Positions 51,926 to 60,414 of a stretch of DNA of 64,000 nt are shown here, one piece after another. Each line of letters starts with the position of its first letter. The first letter of the stretch is position 1. Below the pieces are notes generated by a model. It saw nothing but the letters and a program-made list of their open reading frames with translations. It did no database searches and was not told the origin of the DNA. The stretch spans positions 2,175,205-2,239,204 of the forward strand of contig CP054178.1 in assembly GCA_015709595.1 (NCBI GenBank), in the 5' to 3' direction. The DNA is from Phycisphaeraceae bacterium (GTDB lineage: Bacteria > Planctomycetota > Phycisphaerae > Phycisphaerales > SM1A02). The translations under genes and the position numbers were made by a program.

Positions 51926-52912
51926 GTGATCGCAGCACTCATTCTCTCACTTTGTACGCTCACGGCGGAAAAGGTATCCCCGGATCGCCTTCACTTGGTC
52001 AATGGAGATGTCCTCCACGTCCAGGTCATTGAAGAGGCCGACGACCATGTGGTGGTCGATCATCCGGTCCTGGGTCGCCTGACCATCCCCCGCGCCAGCA
52101 TCGCGCAGATCGTGCGCCAGGAAGAAGGTTCTCCAGATTCACCGGGTGACGGCAAACACCCCGATGAAGTCACGCGTGACCCAGCGCCCCCTGGGGTGGA
52201 GGCGCCGACGGAACCGGAGAATCAGGCGGCCCCGGCGCTCCCACCCCCCCCGACGCCTGTGCCGTGGAAGGTTTCCCTTGAACTGGGTTTTACCGGCACG
52301 CAGGGCAACACGGAAACCACGGACATCCGGCTGGCCTTGCTGGCCGGGCGGGAGACGACGGAAGCCCGAATCGCGCTGGACACCTCGTACCTGTACGGTG
52401 AAACAAGCGGTGACCGACGTCTCAACCGCTTCACCGCGGGCGGGAGGCATGACTGGCTGTTTCCAGAAAGCCGGTGGTTCATCTTCGCCCAGGCGCGGTA
52501 TGACTATGACGAGTTTCAGTCCTGGGAGCAGCGGGTCACCGGCGGCGCGGGCGTGGGCTACGAGTTCATCAAGAACGATACGGTTCGGTTGATGGGCCGG
52601 GCCGGTCTGGGCGCAGTGTGGGAGATCGGTTCCGAGGATGACGGCATCGAGCCGGAGGCGATTCTCGGACTGGACTTCGGCTGGCAGATCACGTCCAGAC
52701 AGCGACTTGGCGCGACCACGACCTTTTACCCCAATCTGGGCGATCTGGGGGAGTTTCGCATCGTCAGCAGCGCGGACTGGACCATTCAGCTCGATCAGGC
52801 CAGCGGCATCGATCTCAAACTCGGCGTCGCGCACGAACACCAGTCACGCGTGGACCCGGGTCGTGAGAGGGATGACATCAAGGTGTTCGGTTCGATCGTG
52901 ATCCGTTTCTGA
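51926..52912 (+). CDS. DUF481 (YdiY-like) outer-membrane beta-barrel protein
   Basis: 328 residues. Signal-like N-terminus (IAALILSLCTLTAEKVSPD), a short beta domain (DRLHLVNGDVLHVQVIEEAD), a Pro-rich linker, and a C-terminal DUF481 barrel: WKVSLELGFTGTQGNTETTD, EARIALDTSYLYGETSGDRR, FIFAQARYDYDEFQSWEQRV, TGGAGVGYEFIKNDTVRLMG, ending in FGSIVIRF with a terminal Phe as in outer-membrane proteins. GTG 51926 is the best start, with GAGG about 8 nt upstream and the signal at the N-terminus. Role unknown; DUF481 proteins are salt- or acid-stress-linked in E. coli. Confidence 0.82.
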   Translation: MIAALILSLCTLTAEKVSPDRLHLVNGDVLHVQVIEEADDHVVVDHPVLGRLTIPRASIAQIVRQEEGSPDSPGDGKHPDEVTRDPAPPGVEAPTEPENQAAPALPPPPTPVPWKVSLELGFTGTQGNTETTDIRLALLAGRETTEARIALDTSYLYGETSGDRRLNRFTAGGRHDWLFPESRWFIFAQARYDYDEFQSWEQRVTGGAGVGYEFIKNDTVRLMGRAGLGAVWEIGSEDDGIEPEAILGLDFGWQITSRQRLGATTTFYPNLGDLGEFRIVSSADWTIQLDQASGIDLKLGVAHEHQSRVDPGRERDDIKVFGSIVIRF

Positions 52913-52950
52913 GCGTGACCGTTCCGACCGTGACGTTGGCGCAGGTCGGA

Positions 52951-54093
52951 TCATCGCGTCGAGAATCGGTGCTCCATCACGTGCCGGTATGTCTGACCGG
53001 GGCGCAGGATGACGGAAGGCCAGCCGGGGCGGCCTTCCTTGTTGATCGAGTCGGGAAACTTCTGTGTCTCCAGGCAGAATCCGCCGTGCCTGGGGTAGAT
53101 CGCGCCGTCCTTGCCCGGCACATCGCTGAGAAAGTTGCCGGTGTAGAACTGGATGCCGGGCTGGTCGGCGTGAATGGTCATCACGCGCCCGCTGCCCGGC
53201 TCATGCACGATGGCGGCCAGGCGCATGGCGCCGGGGTCGCCATCCACCACGTAGTTGAGGTCGTAGCCGCCGGGGTCGTCGCCGGAAGCGGGCAGCTGCC
53301 CGATGTCCTCGCCCATCGCCTTGGGCATCGTGAAGTCAAAGGGCGTGCCCGTCACGGGCGCGATGACCCCGGTGGGAATCAGCGTGGCGTCGGCCGGCGT
53401 GTAGCTCGAGGCGGGCAACTGCATCTGGTGGGCGAGAATCGTGCCCGAGTTGTGGCCGGCGAGGTTCCAGTACGAGTGATGCACGATGTTGACGATCGTG
53501 GGGGCGTCGGTGGTGGCGGTCGTCTCCACGCGCAGCGCGTTGTCGTGCGTGAGCGTGTAGGTCACCGTCACCAGCAGGTTGCCGGGGTAGTGCTCCTCGC
53601 CGTCGGGCGAGAGGTAGGTGAGCCGAAGCGACGGGCCTTCGGCCGTTGTCCGGGGCGTCGCGTCCCAGACCACCTTGTCGAAGCCCTTGACGCCGCCGTG
53701 CAGGTGATGCGGGCCGTTGTTGGTGTTGAGCTGATGGGTCACCCCGTCGAGCGTGAAACGCCCGTTGGCGATGCGGTTGGCGCAGCGGCCGGCCATGCAG
53801 CCGAAGTAGGGATTGTGATCGACGTACTCGGCGAGGGTGTCGAAGCCGAGCACCACGTCATCCAGTCGACCGTTGCGGTCGGGCACGTGCAGCTCGGTCA
53901 CAATGGCGCCGTAGTTGGTGATCCTGGCCACCAGCCCATGCCGGTTGGTGAGCGTGTAGAGCGAGACGGGCTGGCCGTCCGCAACGCCGAAGTCGGCCCG
54001 TTCGATGGTCATGGACTGGGTGCCTCCGCAGCCGGTGAGAAAGCCGGCGGACGCGATGAACGAAGTGGCCAGAATACGTGCGAGTCGACGCAT
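52951..54093 (-). CDS. galM: Aldose 1-epimerase (mutarotase), lipoprotein form
   Basis: 380 residues. The signal ends in a lipobox (ASAGFLTGC), so the enzyme should be anchored to a membrane as a lipoprotein, unlike cytosolic GalM. The galactose-mutarotase domain has TNRHGLVARITNYGAIVTEL, NPYFGCMAGRCANRIANGRF, NNGPHHLHGGVKGFDKVVWD, the catalytic His in IVHHSYWNLAGH, and the catalytic Glu in GFCLETQKFPDSINKEGRP. It interconverts alpha and beta aldoses. ATG 54093 gives the signal; the frame extends to 54156. The periplasmic location suggests work on sugars as they enter the cell. Confidence 0.92.
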   Translation of the reverse strand: MRRLARILATSFIASAGFLTGCGGTQSMTIERADFGVADGQPVSLYTLTNRHGLVARITNYGAIVTELHVPDRNGRLDDVVLGFDTLAEYVDHNPYFGCMAGRCANRIANGRFTLDGVTHQLNTNNGPHHLHGGVKGFDKVVWDATPRTTAEGPSLRLTYLSPDGEEHYPGNLLVTVTYTLTHDNALRVETTATTDAPTIVNIVHHSYWNLAGHNSGTILAHQMQLPASSYTPADATLIPTGVIAPVTGTPFDFTMPKAMGEDIGQLPASGDDPGGYDLNYVVDGDPGAMRLAAIVHEPGSGRVMTIHADQPGIQFYTGNFLSDVPGKDGAIYPRHGGFCLETQKFPDSINKEGRPGWPSVILRPGQTYRHVMEHRFSTR

Positions 54094-54314
54094 GAGCGCC
54101 TCCTGTGCTGCCCCGGCGGGTGAGCGGGCACAATACCGCAGGGTCACGCGGATCACAAGGCAGTGCGTTGAGGGACGGAATGCTCCATGCCGGCACCGAG
54201 GACCGAGGGTGTCAGGATTCCCAGTAGCGAGTTCTGATCCAGCCGACCGCCGCCCCCTTTTCCAGACCGACTCGATGCCTCGATCCCCTCCTGCCTCTCT
54301 ACAATCGCCGACCC

Positions 54315-56264
54315 ATGCGGTTGGCTCTGGCGCAGATCAACCCGACCGTCGGCGATGTCGAGGGCAACGCCCGGCTGGTGCGCGAGGCGGCCGAGCGGGC
54401 TGCCGCGGCGGGGGCGGATGCGGTCCTCTGCCCGGAAATGGTGCTGCTGGGCTACCCGCCCCGCGACCTGCTGTGGCGCGACGGTGCGGTGGAGGCGTGT
54501 GAGCGGGCGGTGCGCGACCTGGCCGCCGCCTCGATCGAGACCGCCATCATCGTGGGCCACCCGCGGCGGGTCAGCGGCGCCCGACGGGACGCCGCCAACA
54601 GCGCCAGCGTGCTGCGCGGCGGGCGGGTCGTCGCCACCTACGACAAGCAAATGCTGCCCGGCTACGACGTGTTCGACGAGGATCGCTACTTCGAGCCGGG
54701 TCGAACTCCCCGCGTGGTGGACATCGCCGGCACGCGCGCTGGCATTCTCATCTGCGAGGACATCTGGCAGGCCCGCGACGTGGAGGGAGGCCAGCACCTG
54801 GTTCCAGCCGCGCTGCATGATCCGGTCAGGGAGGCCGTGGAAGCCGGAGCGCAACTGCTGCTGATCCTCAGCGCCAGCCCGTTCGTTGCGGGCAAGGGGA
54901 AGCGACACGTCAGCCACCTGCGGAACATCGCCCGCACCTTCCGAGTGCCCATTGCCATGGTCAACCAGGTGGGGGCGAACGACGACCTGATCTTCGACGG
55001 CCGCTCGATTGTGGTCGGCGCGGATGGCGAGGTGCAGGCGGCAGCCCGCGCGTTCGAGAGCGATTTCGTGGTGCTTGAAGTGGGCGGGGGAGCGGGGGGA
55101 AGGCAGCCATCAGCGGTCAGCCGGCAGCCGTCAGGAGGCGACGCGAGGCATGAGACATCAGGCGCCGGGAACCCGGAACCCGGAACCCGGAACTCTCATG
55201 CCCTTCATTCCTCAGATCCCAGTTCTCAGTCCTGCCACGCGGCACGCATCACCCAACCCCCGGTATTCGCTCCGCCCATATCCACCGAGCACGAACTCTT
55301 TGCCGCCCTCGTCCTGGGCATTCGCGACTACTTCCGCAAGACCGGGGCGACGACGGCGCTCATCGGGCTCTCCGGCGGGATCGATTCGGCCCTGACCGCC
55401 GTGCTCGCCTCCGCCGCGCTGGGGCCGGGGAATGTCCGCGGCGTGATGATGCCCTCGCGGTACTCCTCGCCCGGCTCGATCGAGGATTCCGTGGACCTGG
55501 CGAAGCGGCTGCGTCTCGGACGACTGGTGGAAATCCCCATCGAATCCGCTCACGCGGCGTTGGAGGTCATGCTGGAAGGCGGGGAACCATCAGCCGTCAG
55601 CCGTCAGCGATCAGGGGAACGCATCGGGCATCAGGCATCAGGCACTGGGACCACGGAATACGTCAGTCCCCAGTCCTCAGTCCTCGCACCTCGATCCTTG
55701 ATTCCCGGCATCGTGGGCGAGAACATCCAGGCCCGTGTGCGCGGCGTGATCCTCATGGCCCTCTCCAACGCCATGCCGGGCGTCATGGTGCTGGCCACGG
55801 GCAACAAGAGCGAACTGGCCACCGGGTACTGCACGCTTTATGGCGACATGTGCGGCGCGCTCGCCGTGCTGGGTGACGTATACAAGACGCAGGTGTGGGC
55901 CTTGTCGCGGTGGATCAACGCCAATCACGCGGCGTGCGGTTTCGATTCGCCGCCCATTCCGCAGTCGTCGATCGACAAGCCGCCCAGCGCGGAACTGAAG
56001 CCGGATCAGACCGATCAGGACACGTTGCCGCCTTACCCGGTGCTGGACGAGATCATCCGCCGCTGGGTGGATCACGAGGAGGATGAGGAGGCGATCATCG
56101 CCGCCACGGGCTTCCCCCCGGACCTGGTGCGCCGCTGGACGGGCGTGATCGATCGCAACGAGTACAAACGCCGCCAGGCGGCCATCGTGCTCAAGGTAAG
56201 CCCGCGCACGTTCGGCCCCGGTCGGCCCATGCCGGTGGCGATGCGGTGGCGCCTGCCGGGATGA
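54315..56264 (+). CDS. nadE: Glutamine-dependent NAD+ synthetase with two in-frame repeat insertions
   Basis: 649 residues. The N-terminal nitrilase glutaminase has its triad: E41 (CPEMVLLGYPPRDLLWRDG), K111 (TYDKQMLPGYDVFDED), C147 (GILICEDIW). The synthetase domain has the ATP P-loop LIGLSGGIDSALTAVLASAA (about residue 352) and NKSELATGYCTLYGDMCGAL. It makes NAD from deamido-NAD, glutamine and ATP. About 85 residues exceed the usual length: two stretches (262-315 and 424-461) carry the repeat-derived PSAVSRQPSG / PSAVSRQRSG sequences. Both lie in loops, outside the motifs, so the enzyme is probably active. Confidence 0.94.
   Translation: MRLALAQINPTVGDVEGNARLVREAAERAAAAGADAVLCPEMVLLGYPPRDLLWRDGAVEACERAVRDLAAASIETAIIVGHPRRVSGARRDAANSASVLRGGRVVATYDKQMLPGYDVFDEDRYFEPGRTPRVVDIAGTRAGILICEDIWQARDVEGGQHLVPAALHDPVREAVEAGAQLLLILSASPFVAGKGKRHVSHLRNIARTFRVPIAMVNQVGANDDLIFDGRSIVVGADGEVQAAARAFESDFVVLEVGGGAGGRQPSAVSRQPSGGDARHETSGAGNPEPGTRNSHALHSSDPSSQSCHAARITQPPVFAPPISTEHELFAALVLGIRDYFRKTGATTALIGLSGGIDSALTAVLASAALGPGNVRGVMMPSRYSSPGSIEDSVDLAKRLRLGRLVEIPIESAHAALEVMLEGGEPSAVSRQRSGERIGHQASGTGTTEYVSPQSSVLAPRSLIPGIVGENIQARVRGVILMALSNAMPGVMVLATGNKSELATGYCTLYGDMCGALAVLGDVYKTQVWALSRWINANHAACGFDSPPIPQSSIDKPPSAELKPDQTDQDTLPPYPVLDEIIRRWVDHEEDEEAIIAATGFPPDLVRRWTGVIDRNEYKRRQAAIVLKVSPRTFGPGRPMPVAMRWRLPG
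55099..55260 (+). repeat. TCRGNNN heptad repeat inserted in nadE (linker between domains)
   Basis: Ordered blocks: CATCAGCGGTCAGCCGGCAG, then GACATCAGGCGCCGGG, then AACCCGGAACCCGGAACC, then TCAGATCCCAGTTCTCAGTC. It encodes PSAVSRQPSG...SGAGNPEPGTRNS in frame. Confidence 0.8.
55585..55700 (+). repeat. TCRGNNN heptad repeat inserted in nadE (synthetase domain loop)
   Basis: Blocks CATCAGCCGTCAGCCGTCAG, then GGGCATCAGGCATCAGGC, then CAGTCCCCAGTCCTCAGTCC. The encoded PSAVSRQRSG...GHQASGTG uses the same reading frame as the copy at 55099. Confidence 0.8.
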
Positions 56265-56320
56265 AACGATGGGCGCGTGGCTTCCCGCGGGTGCTCGCGG
56301 GGTGCTCGCGGCTTCGAAGA

Positions 56321-58582
56321 TCACCGCAGTCGATAGAGCCGCACGGCCCCGCGCTCGAACGTGCTCACCAGGTCGGCGTGCTCCTCGGCGGCCTCGACGA
56401 GCGCGTCGGGGTCGAGCATCGGGTCGCCCCAGCCGGACTTGCGCCAGCGGTCGAGCATGCCCGCGTTGATGAGCACGTGCGTGAAGCCCTGTCGGCGCAG
56501 CGAAGCGAAGGCGATCGCCCATCCGGCGGGGTCGCGCGCCGCGCTGGACATTGGTCCGCGGTCCCATGTGGTGGCGTAGGCGACGTTCGCGTTGTAATAG
56601 AACGGAGCCGACTCACCCACCAGGAGCGTGCGCGATCCGCCCGGCAACAGATGATTCACCACGATGGCGGGCAACTGGTCCGCCAGGGCGCGACGTTCGG
56701 CGTCGGTGAAGGCGTCGCCGGTGTAGAGCCGGGCCGCACCGAGGAACGCGCTGGGCGCGCCTTCCTTCTCCGACGCGAAGATGAACACCGGCCCGACGCA
56801 CCAGACCAGTGCCAGCAGGCCGCACGCGACCGTGACGAATGGCCGCGGCGCCCGCTGCGGCCGCGTTCCATCGTCATGCGCGAGCGAGGCGTTCCGTGTC
56901 AACCAGCGACCCCGCAGCACGCTGGCGACTCCCAGCGCCGCCAGCACCGAACCCGGCGCGACGACCGGCAGCAGGAAGCGCGACTTGAGATGCGTGAACA
57001 GCAGCCAGAAGCCGATCTGCACGAGGATCATTGCGCCCAGTGAACCGGCGGCGCGGCGAGCATCCGCGCGCCACAGGCACACCGCGAACCCGCCGACCAG
57101 CAGCAGGGGGAAGAATGACCACTGCGGCTTCCACGGATCGGCGGAGCCGGCGGGCGGATCGCCGAAGCCGAATCCCGGAAACTGGTCCCACAGGGCGGCG
57201 ATGCGTCCGCTGAGTCCCACGTCGGAGAAATGTCCTCGCCGCCACGCCTCCGCCTGTTCCGCCGTCCAATGCGCCGAGCCGAACACACTGGTCAGAAACG
57301 GAAACACCGGGTTGCCTGCATGCAGGGCGTTGCGGATCAGGTAGGGAGCGAGGGCGATCAAGCCGCCCGCCGCCGCCAGCAGTGCGAAGGCGAGCCAGCG
57401 CCGCCTGGGAAGGTGGAAGAGCACGAACGCGGCCATCGGCGCCACGGCCAGCCCGGCGGCGGTGAGTTTGGCCCCGCACGCCGCGCCCAGGGCCAGTCCG
57501 ACCGCCAGTCCGTGCCGGCGCGAGCACAGGTCGTGCCGAAGCGTGACGCTCATCGCCCCGGCCAGAAGCAGCACCACGAACATCTCGTTGTACGCCAGCG
57601 AGCCGACGACCACGACCCAGGGAACGCCGAGCAGGATGGCGGAGGCGAGGGGGAAGCACCGGGGGCCGAGGTTTGAAGGGTGAGGACTGGGCGGGTTCCC
57701 GGCTCCGGGTTCCGAGTCCCGAGTTGATGGGTTGGTCGATGCTTCGTGGTCCGCCGGACTGTTCAGCAACTGCCGCGTGACGCCGACGACCAGCAGCCCA
57801 GCCCCGATGGCGACCAGGGCGTGCAGCATCTGACAGGCGTACGCCGCGTCGAATGGGTCGCCGGTGAGGACCATCAGGTGCAGATACGCGCCCTCGACGT
57901 ACGAAGGGAGGAACGAATAGACGTTGTGCTCAAGCGGCTGGATGCGGCCCAGCGCCAGCCATTCCTTGGGCAGCTGCAGGTGGTAGCTCAGGGCGTCGTA
58001 CCCGCCGAACTCGGTGGCCCACAGCCAGCCGGGGGCGGAACAGGCGGCCACCAGGAGTACGGCGACGGCGGGTACCAGGGGCAGGAGCCACCAGGACGAC
58101 AAGGTCGATTGTGACGTGCGAAGCGTGGCGGCGCCGGGAGGCGCGGCTCCGGTCGCCGCGCCGCCCGCCAGGGGTTTCCTGTTCTTCGAGAGGGGTTTCC
58201 GAGTCAGGCCGACCAGCGCCATCGCCCCGCCCACGATCACGAGCGCCCATGCGGGCGCGCCGCCCAGCGCCGTGAGCCAGCCGAGCGAACCCAGGATCAT
58301 GTTCAGCCACAGCAGCGTGGCGACGCCCAGCGTCAGTTGCATTCCCGCCTCGCTGCGAGCGCAACCATCCGGCGCCAGCCAGCGGCGCAGGGGCGTCCCC
58401 CAGCCCCACGCCGCCCCCAGCCACAGCCCCGCGAGCAGGGACGCCGGAATGCATGTCACCACCAGCGGCAGGATGGCCGCGTCGCCTCGTGTCCACGTCG
58501 AGAGAATCGCCATGCCGACAAGCAGCGCCGCCGCGCACGCCAGTGGAGCGGCCGGAATGTTCACGCGGCGAGAGCCGGACAC
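56321..58582 (-). CDS. Large polytopic membrane glycosyltransferase-like protein
   Basis: About 753 residues from GTG 58582 (GTG 58564 also possible; the frame stays open to 59056 without homology). The protein has about 12 TM helices and a soluble C-terminal domain. A luminal-loop-like segment FGGYDALSYHLQLPKEWLAL suggests a GT39/ArnT-like or DUF-type sugar transferase acting in the periplasm; the acidic residue spacing is not a clear match, so the class is tentative. A heptad-repeat insertion (NPSTRDSEPGAGNPPSPHPS) interrupts a loop. It is convergent with nadE and divergent from the flagellar genes. Confidence 0.7.
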   Translation of the reverse strand: MSGSRRVNIPAAPLACAAALLVGMAILSTWTRGDAAILPLVVTCIPASLLAGLWLGAAWGWGTPLRRWLAPDGCARSEAGMQLTLGVATLLWLNMILGSLGWLTALGGAPAWALVIVGGAMALVGLTRKPLSKNRKPLAGGAATGAAPPGAATLRTSQSTLSSWWLLPLVPAVAVLLVAACSAPGWLWATEFGGYDALSYHLQLPKEWLALGRIQPLEHNVYSFLPSYVEGAYLHLMVLTGDPFDAAYACQMLHALVAIGAGLLVVGVTRQLLNSPADHEASTNPSTRDSEPGAGNPPSPHPSNLGPRCFPLASAILLGVPWVVVVGSLAYNEMFVVLLLAGAMSVTLRHDLCSRRHGLAVGLALGAACGAKLTAAGLAVAPMAAFVLFHLPRRRWLAFALLAAAGGLIALAPYLIRNALHAGNPVFPFLTSVFGSAHWTAEQAEAWRRGHFSDVGLSGRIAALWDQFPGFGFGDPPAGSADPWKPQWSFFPLLLVGGFAVCLWRADARRAAGSLGAMILVQIGFWLLFTHLKSRFLLPVVAPGSVLAALGVASVLRGRWLTRNASLAHDDGTRPQRAPRPFVTVACGLLALVWCVGPVFIFASEKEGAPSAFLGAARLYTGDAFTDAERRALADQLPAIVVNHLLPGGSRTLLVGESAPFYYNANVAYATTWDRGPMSSAARDPAGWAIAFASLRRQGFTHVLINAGMLDRWRKSGWGDPMLDPDALVEAAEEHADLVSTFERGAVRLYRLR
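57668..57735 (-). repeat. TCRGNNN heptad repeat inserted in the glycosyltransferase gene
   Basis: On the minus strand it reads AACTCGGGACTCGGAACCCG, GAGCCGGGAACCCG, then CCCAGTCCTCACCC. It is in the sense direction of this gene and keeps its frame. Confidence 0.7.
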
Positions 58583-58756
58583 GCGGCGATTGTACGGGAG
58601 GGGAAGGGACAAAGGGTCAAGGCATCGAGGGATCGAGCCGCCAGCCGGCTCCACGCCCCGGCGGCTGGCGATTCGCTCCGCATCCCTCCCCGGCACGCCC
58701 GGCACGCCATTCGCTTCATTCCTTCCGTCCGACCCCGCGTGGACATGGAGGTCCGC

Positions 58757-59869
58757 ATGAAGGCCGCAAAAACCTTGATGAAGATGCTGGTTGTGCCGGC
58801 GATGCTTGCGCTGGGCGCAACACCTGCGCGAGCGACGGACGTGCAGGATCTGGCTCGCATCAAGGGACATGAGAAGAACATTCTGACCGGGCTGGGCATT
58901 GTCATCGGGCTCAACGGCACGGGCGACAAGAGCAAGGACGCCCTCGCCGCGGCCCGACCCATGGCGCGGCTGCTCTCCAACCTTGGCGCGGGCGTGGGGG
59001 GGCTGGAGGAGCTCGCCTCCGCCAACGCCTTCGCCATCGTGCAGGTGACGATGCACGTGCCCGCCGCGGGCGCGCGGCTGGGCGATGAGATCGACGTCTC
59101 CGTGGACGCCCTCTTCAACGCCAAGTCACTGGCGGGCGGACGGCTCGTGCCGTCAATGCTGCGTCTCCCGCTGCCCGACGCCGCCGACCTGCAGCCGCTG
59201 GCGATCGCCGAGGGCGCGATCATCATCGAGGGCGACAACCCACGCTCCGGCGTGGTGCGCAAGGGCGGCATGGTGCTGGACGACCGGGCCTTCCGCGCCA
59301 ACGTGGTCTCCAGCGGCGGGGCAATGACGCTCGTCCTGCACGATCAGTACGCCTCGCACGCCGTGGCGTCGCTCATCGCCAACACCATCAACGACGAGTT
59401 CGTGCCCGTCGGGCAGCCCGGCATCGCCCAGGTGCAGGACGCCCGCAACATCCGCATCCTGCTGCCGGAGGCGGAGCGGGCCAACCCCGCCAGTTTCATC
59501 GCGGCGGTGATGACCCTGCGCATCGACCCCACGCTCATCCAGACCCCCGCGCGCGTGGTGGTGAATGAGCGCGTGGGTTCGATTGTCATCACCGGCAACG
59601 TGCAGATCAGCCCGGTGGCCATCTCGGTGGATGGGCTGTCAATCACCACGATCACGCCGCCGCCCCAGCCGACCCCGCAGGATCCGCAGGTGATGACCTC
59701 CACCTGGGCGCGGATGGACACCACCCAGGGGACGGCCCGCGACAGCGCGCGGCTGGAAGACCTGATCCGCGCCCTGGAGCAGCTCAACATTCCCGCCCGC
59801 AGCCGCATCGCCGTGCTGTTTCAGTTGCGCGACGCCGGGGCGCTTCACGCGGAGATCATCCGGCAATGA
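58757..59869 (+). CDS. flgI: Flagellar P-ring protein FlgI
   Basis: 370 residues. Signal peptide (MLVVPAMLALGATPARA), then the FlgI core: VQDLARIKGHEKNILTGLGI, VIGLNGTGDKSKDALAAARP, MHVPAAGARLGDEIDVSVDA, NPASFIAAVMTLRIDPTLIQ, ARVVVNERVGSIVITGNVQI. It forms the periplasmic ring around the flagellar rod. ATG 58757 has GGAGG 5 nt upstream; ATG 58745 is in frame. The stop overlaps the next start (ATGA at 59866). It is the first flagellar gene in this run; flgH and flgA are not upstream, where a divergent glycosyltransferase lies. Confidence 0.95.
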   Translation: MKAAKTLMKMLVVPAMLALGATPARATDVQDLARIKGHEKNILTGLGIVIGLNGTGDKSKDALAAARPMARLLSNLGAGVGGLEELASANAFAIVQVTMHVPAAGARLGDEIDVSVDALFNAKSLAGGRLVPSMLRLPLPDAADLQPLAIAEGAIIIEGDNPRSGVVRKGGMVLDDRAFRANVVSSGGAMTLVLHDQYASHAVASLIANTINDEFVPVGQPGIAQVQDARNIRILLPEAERANPASFIAAVMTLRIDPTLIQTPARVVVNERVGSIVITGNVQISPVAISVDGLSITTITPPPQPTPQDPQVMTSTWARMDTTQGTARDSARLEDLIRALEQLNIPARSRIAVLFQLRDAGALHAEIIRQ

Positions 59870-60414
59870 CGACGATCGGGACCATGCCGCTTGCAGCCGT
59901 CAGCCGCCAGCCGTTGGGGGAAGGCGCGGGGCATCAGGCGCCAGGCGCTGGGCGACAGGTGGTCGGCGGTCGGCCGTCGGAGCAACTCTCACTCGGAACT
60001 CGGAACTCGGAACTCGGAACGCACGCAGCACCCGGCACTCAGCACTTCTCCGTCGCACTTGCGGCCGCGAGAGCCGGGAAGTCGCAGGCCGCACGGGCCG
60101 AGGAAGCCGCGGCGTCATTCGTGGCGGTGGCCTTCATCGAGCCGGTGCTGGCGTCGATGTCGAAGTCCACCTTCGCCGAAGCCCCCTTCGCGCCGGGAGA
60201 CGCCGAGCGACGCTTTCAGCCCATGCTGCATTCGCTGCTGGCCGACCGCATCGCGCACGCGGCCCGTTTCCCGCTGACGGACGCGGTGGCGGAGCGGCTG
60301 ATGGGGCGTGGAAGCCATCTGCCGTCAGCCATCGGCCGTCAGCATGACGTGATGGACCTGTCGAACCGGTACGAACCCACCCCTGGCCTGATCGGGGAGG
60401 TCATCCATGCATGA
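59866..60414 (+). CDS. flgJ: Rod-binding protein, FlgJ N-terminal domain only
   Basis: 182 residues. The last ~100 hold the FlgJ rod-binding domain: EAAASFVAVAFIEPVLASMS, DAERRFQPMLHSLLADRIAH, AARFPLTDAVAERLMG. The C-terminal peptidoglycan-hydrolase domain of enterobacterial FlgJ is absent, as in many other phyla. Residues about 8-65 (LAAVSRQPLGEGAGHQAPGA) are encoded by a heptad repeat, so the natural N-terminus is probably short or lost in it; residues near 150-160 carry another short copy. ATG 59866 overlaps the flgI stop by 4 bp. The 3' end overlaps flgN by 8 bp. Confidence 0.82.
   Translation: MTTIGTMPLAAVSRQPLGEGAGHQAPGAGRQVVGGRPSEQLSLGTRNSELGTHAAPGTQHFSVALAAARAGKSQAARAEEAAASFVAVAFIEPVLASMSKSTFAEAPFAPGDAERRFQPMLHSLLADRIAHAARFPLTDAVAERLMGRGSHLPSAIGRQHDVMDLSNRYEPTPGLIGEVIHA
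59889..60055 (+). repeat. TCRGNNN heptad repeat at the 5' end of flgJ
   Basis: Blocks GCAGCCGTCAGCCGCCAGCC, GGGGCATCAGGCGCCAGGCG, ACTCGGAACTCGGAACTCGG (four ACTCGGA units) and GGCACTCAGCACT. It is the most complete copy, with all four block types in order. Confidence 0.85.
60310..60348 (+). repeat. Short TCRGNNN heptad tract near the 3' end of flgJ
   Basis: CTGCCGTCAGCCATCGGCCG then TCAGCATGACG: the first block type only, in frame. Confidence 0.6.

Noticed and set aside
58583-58756. Sigma-28 or sigma-54 promoter before flgI
   Set aside because: No convincing GCCGATAA-like or GG-N10-GC element could be placed; left unannotated.
59889-60055. CRISPR array as an explanation for the repeats in 55-63 kb
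   Set aside because: Units are 7 nt and directly adjacent, with no spacers and no cas genes.
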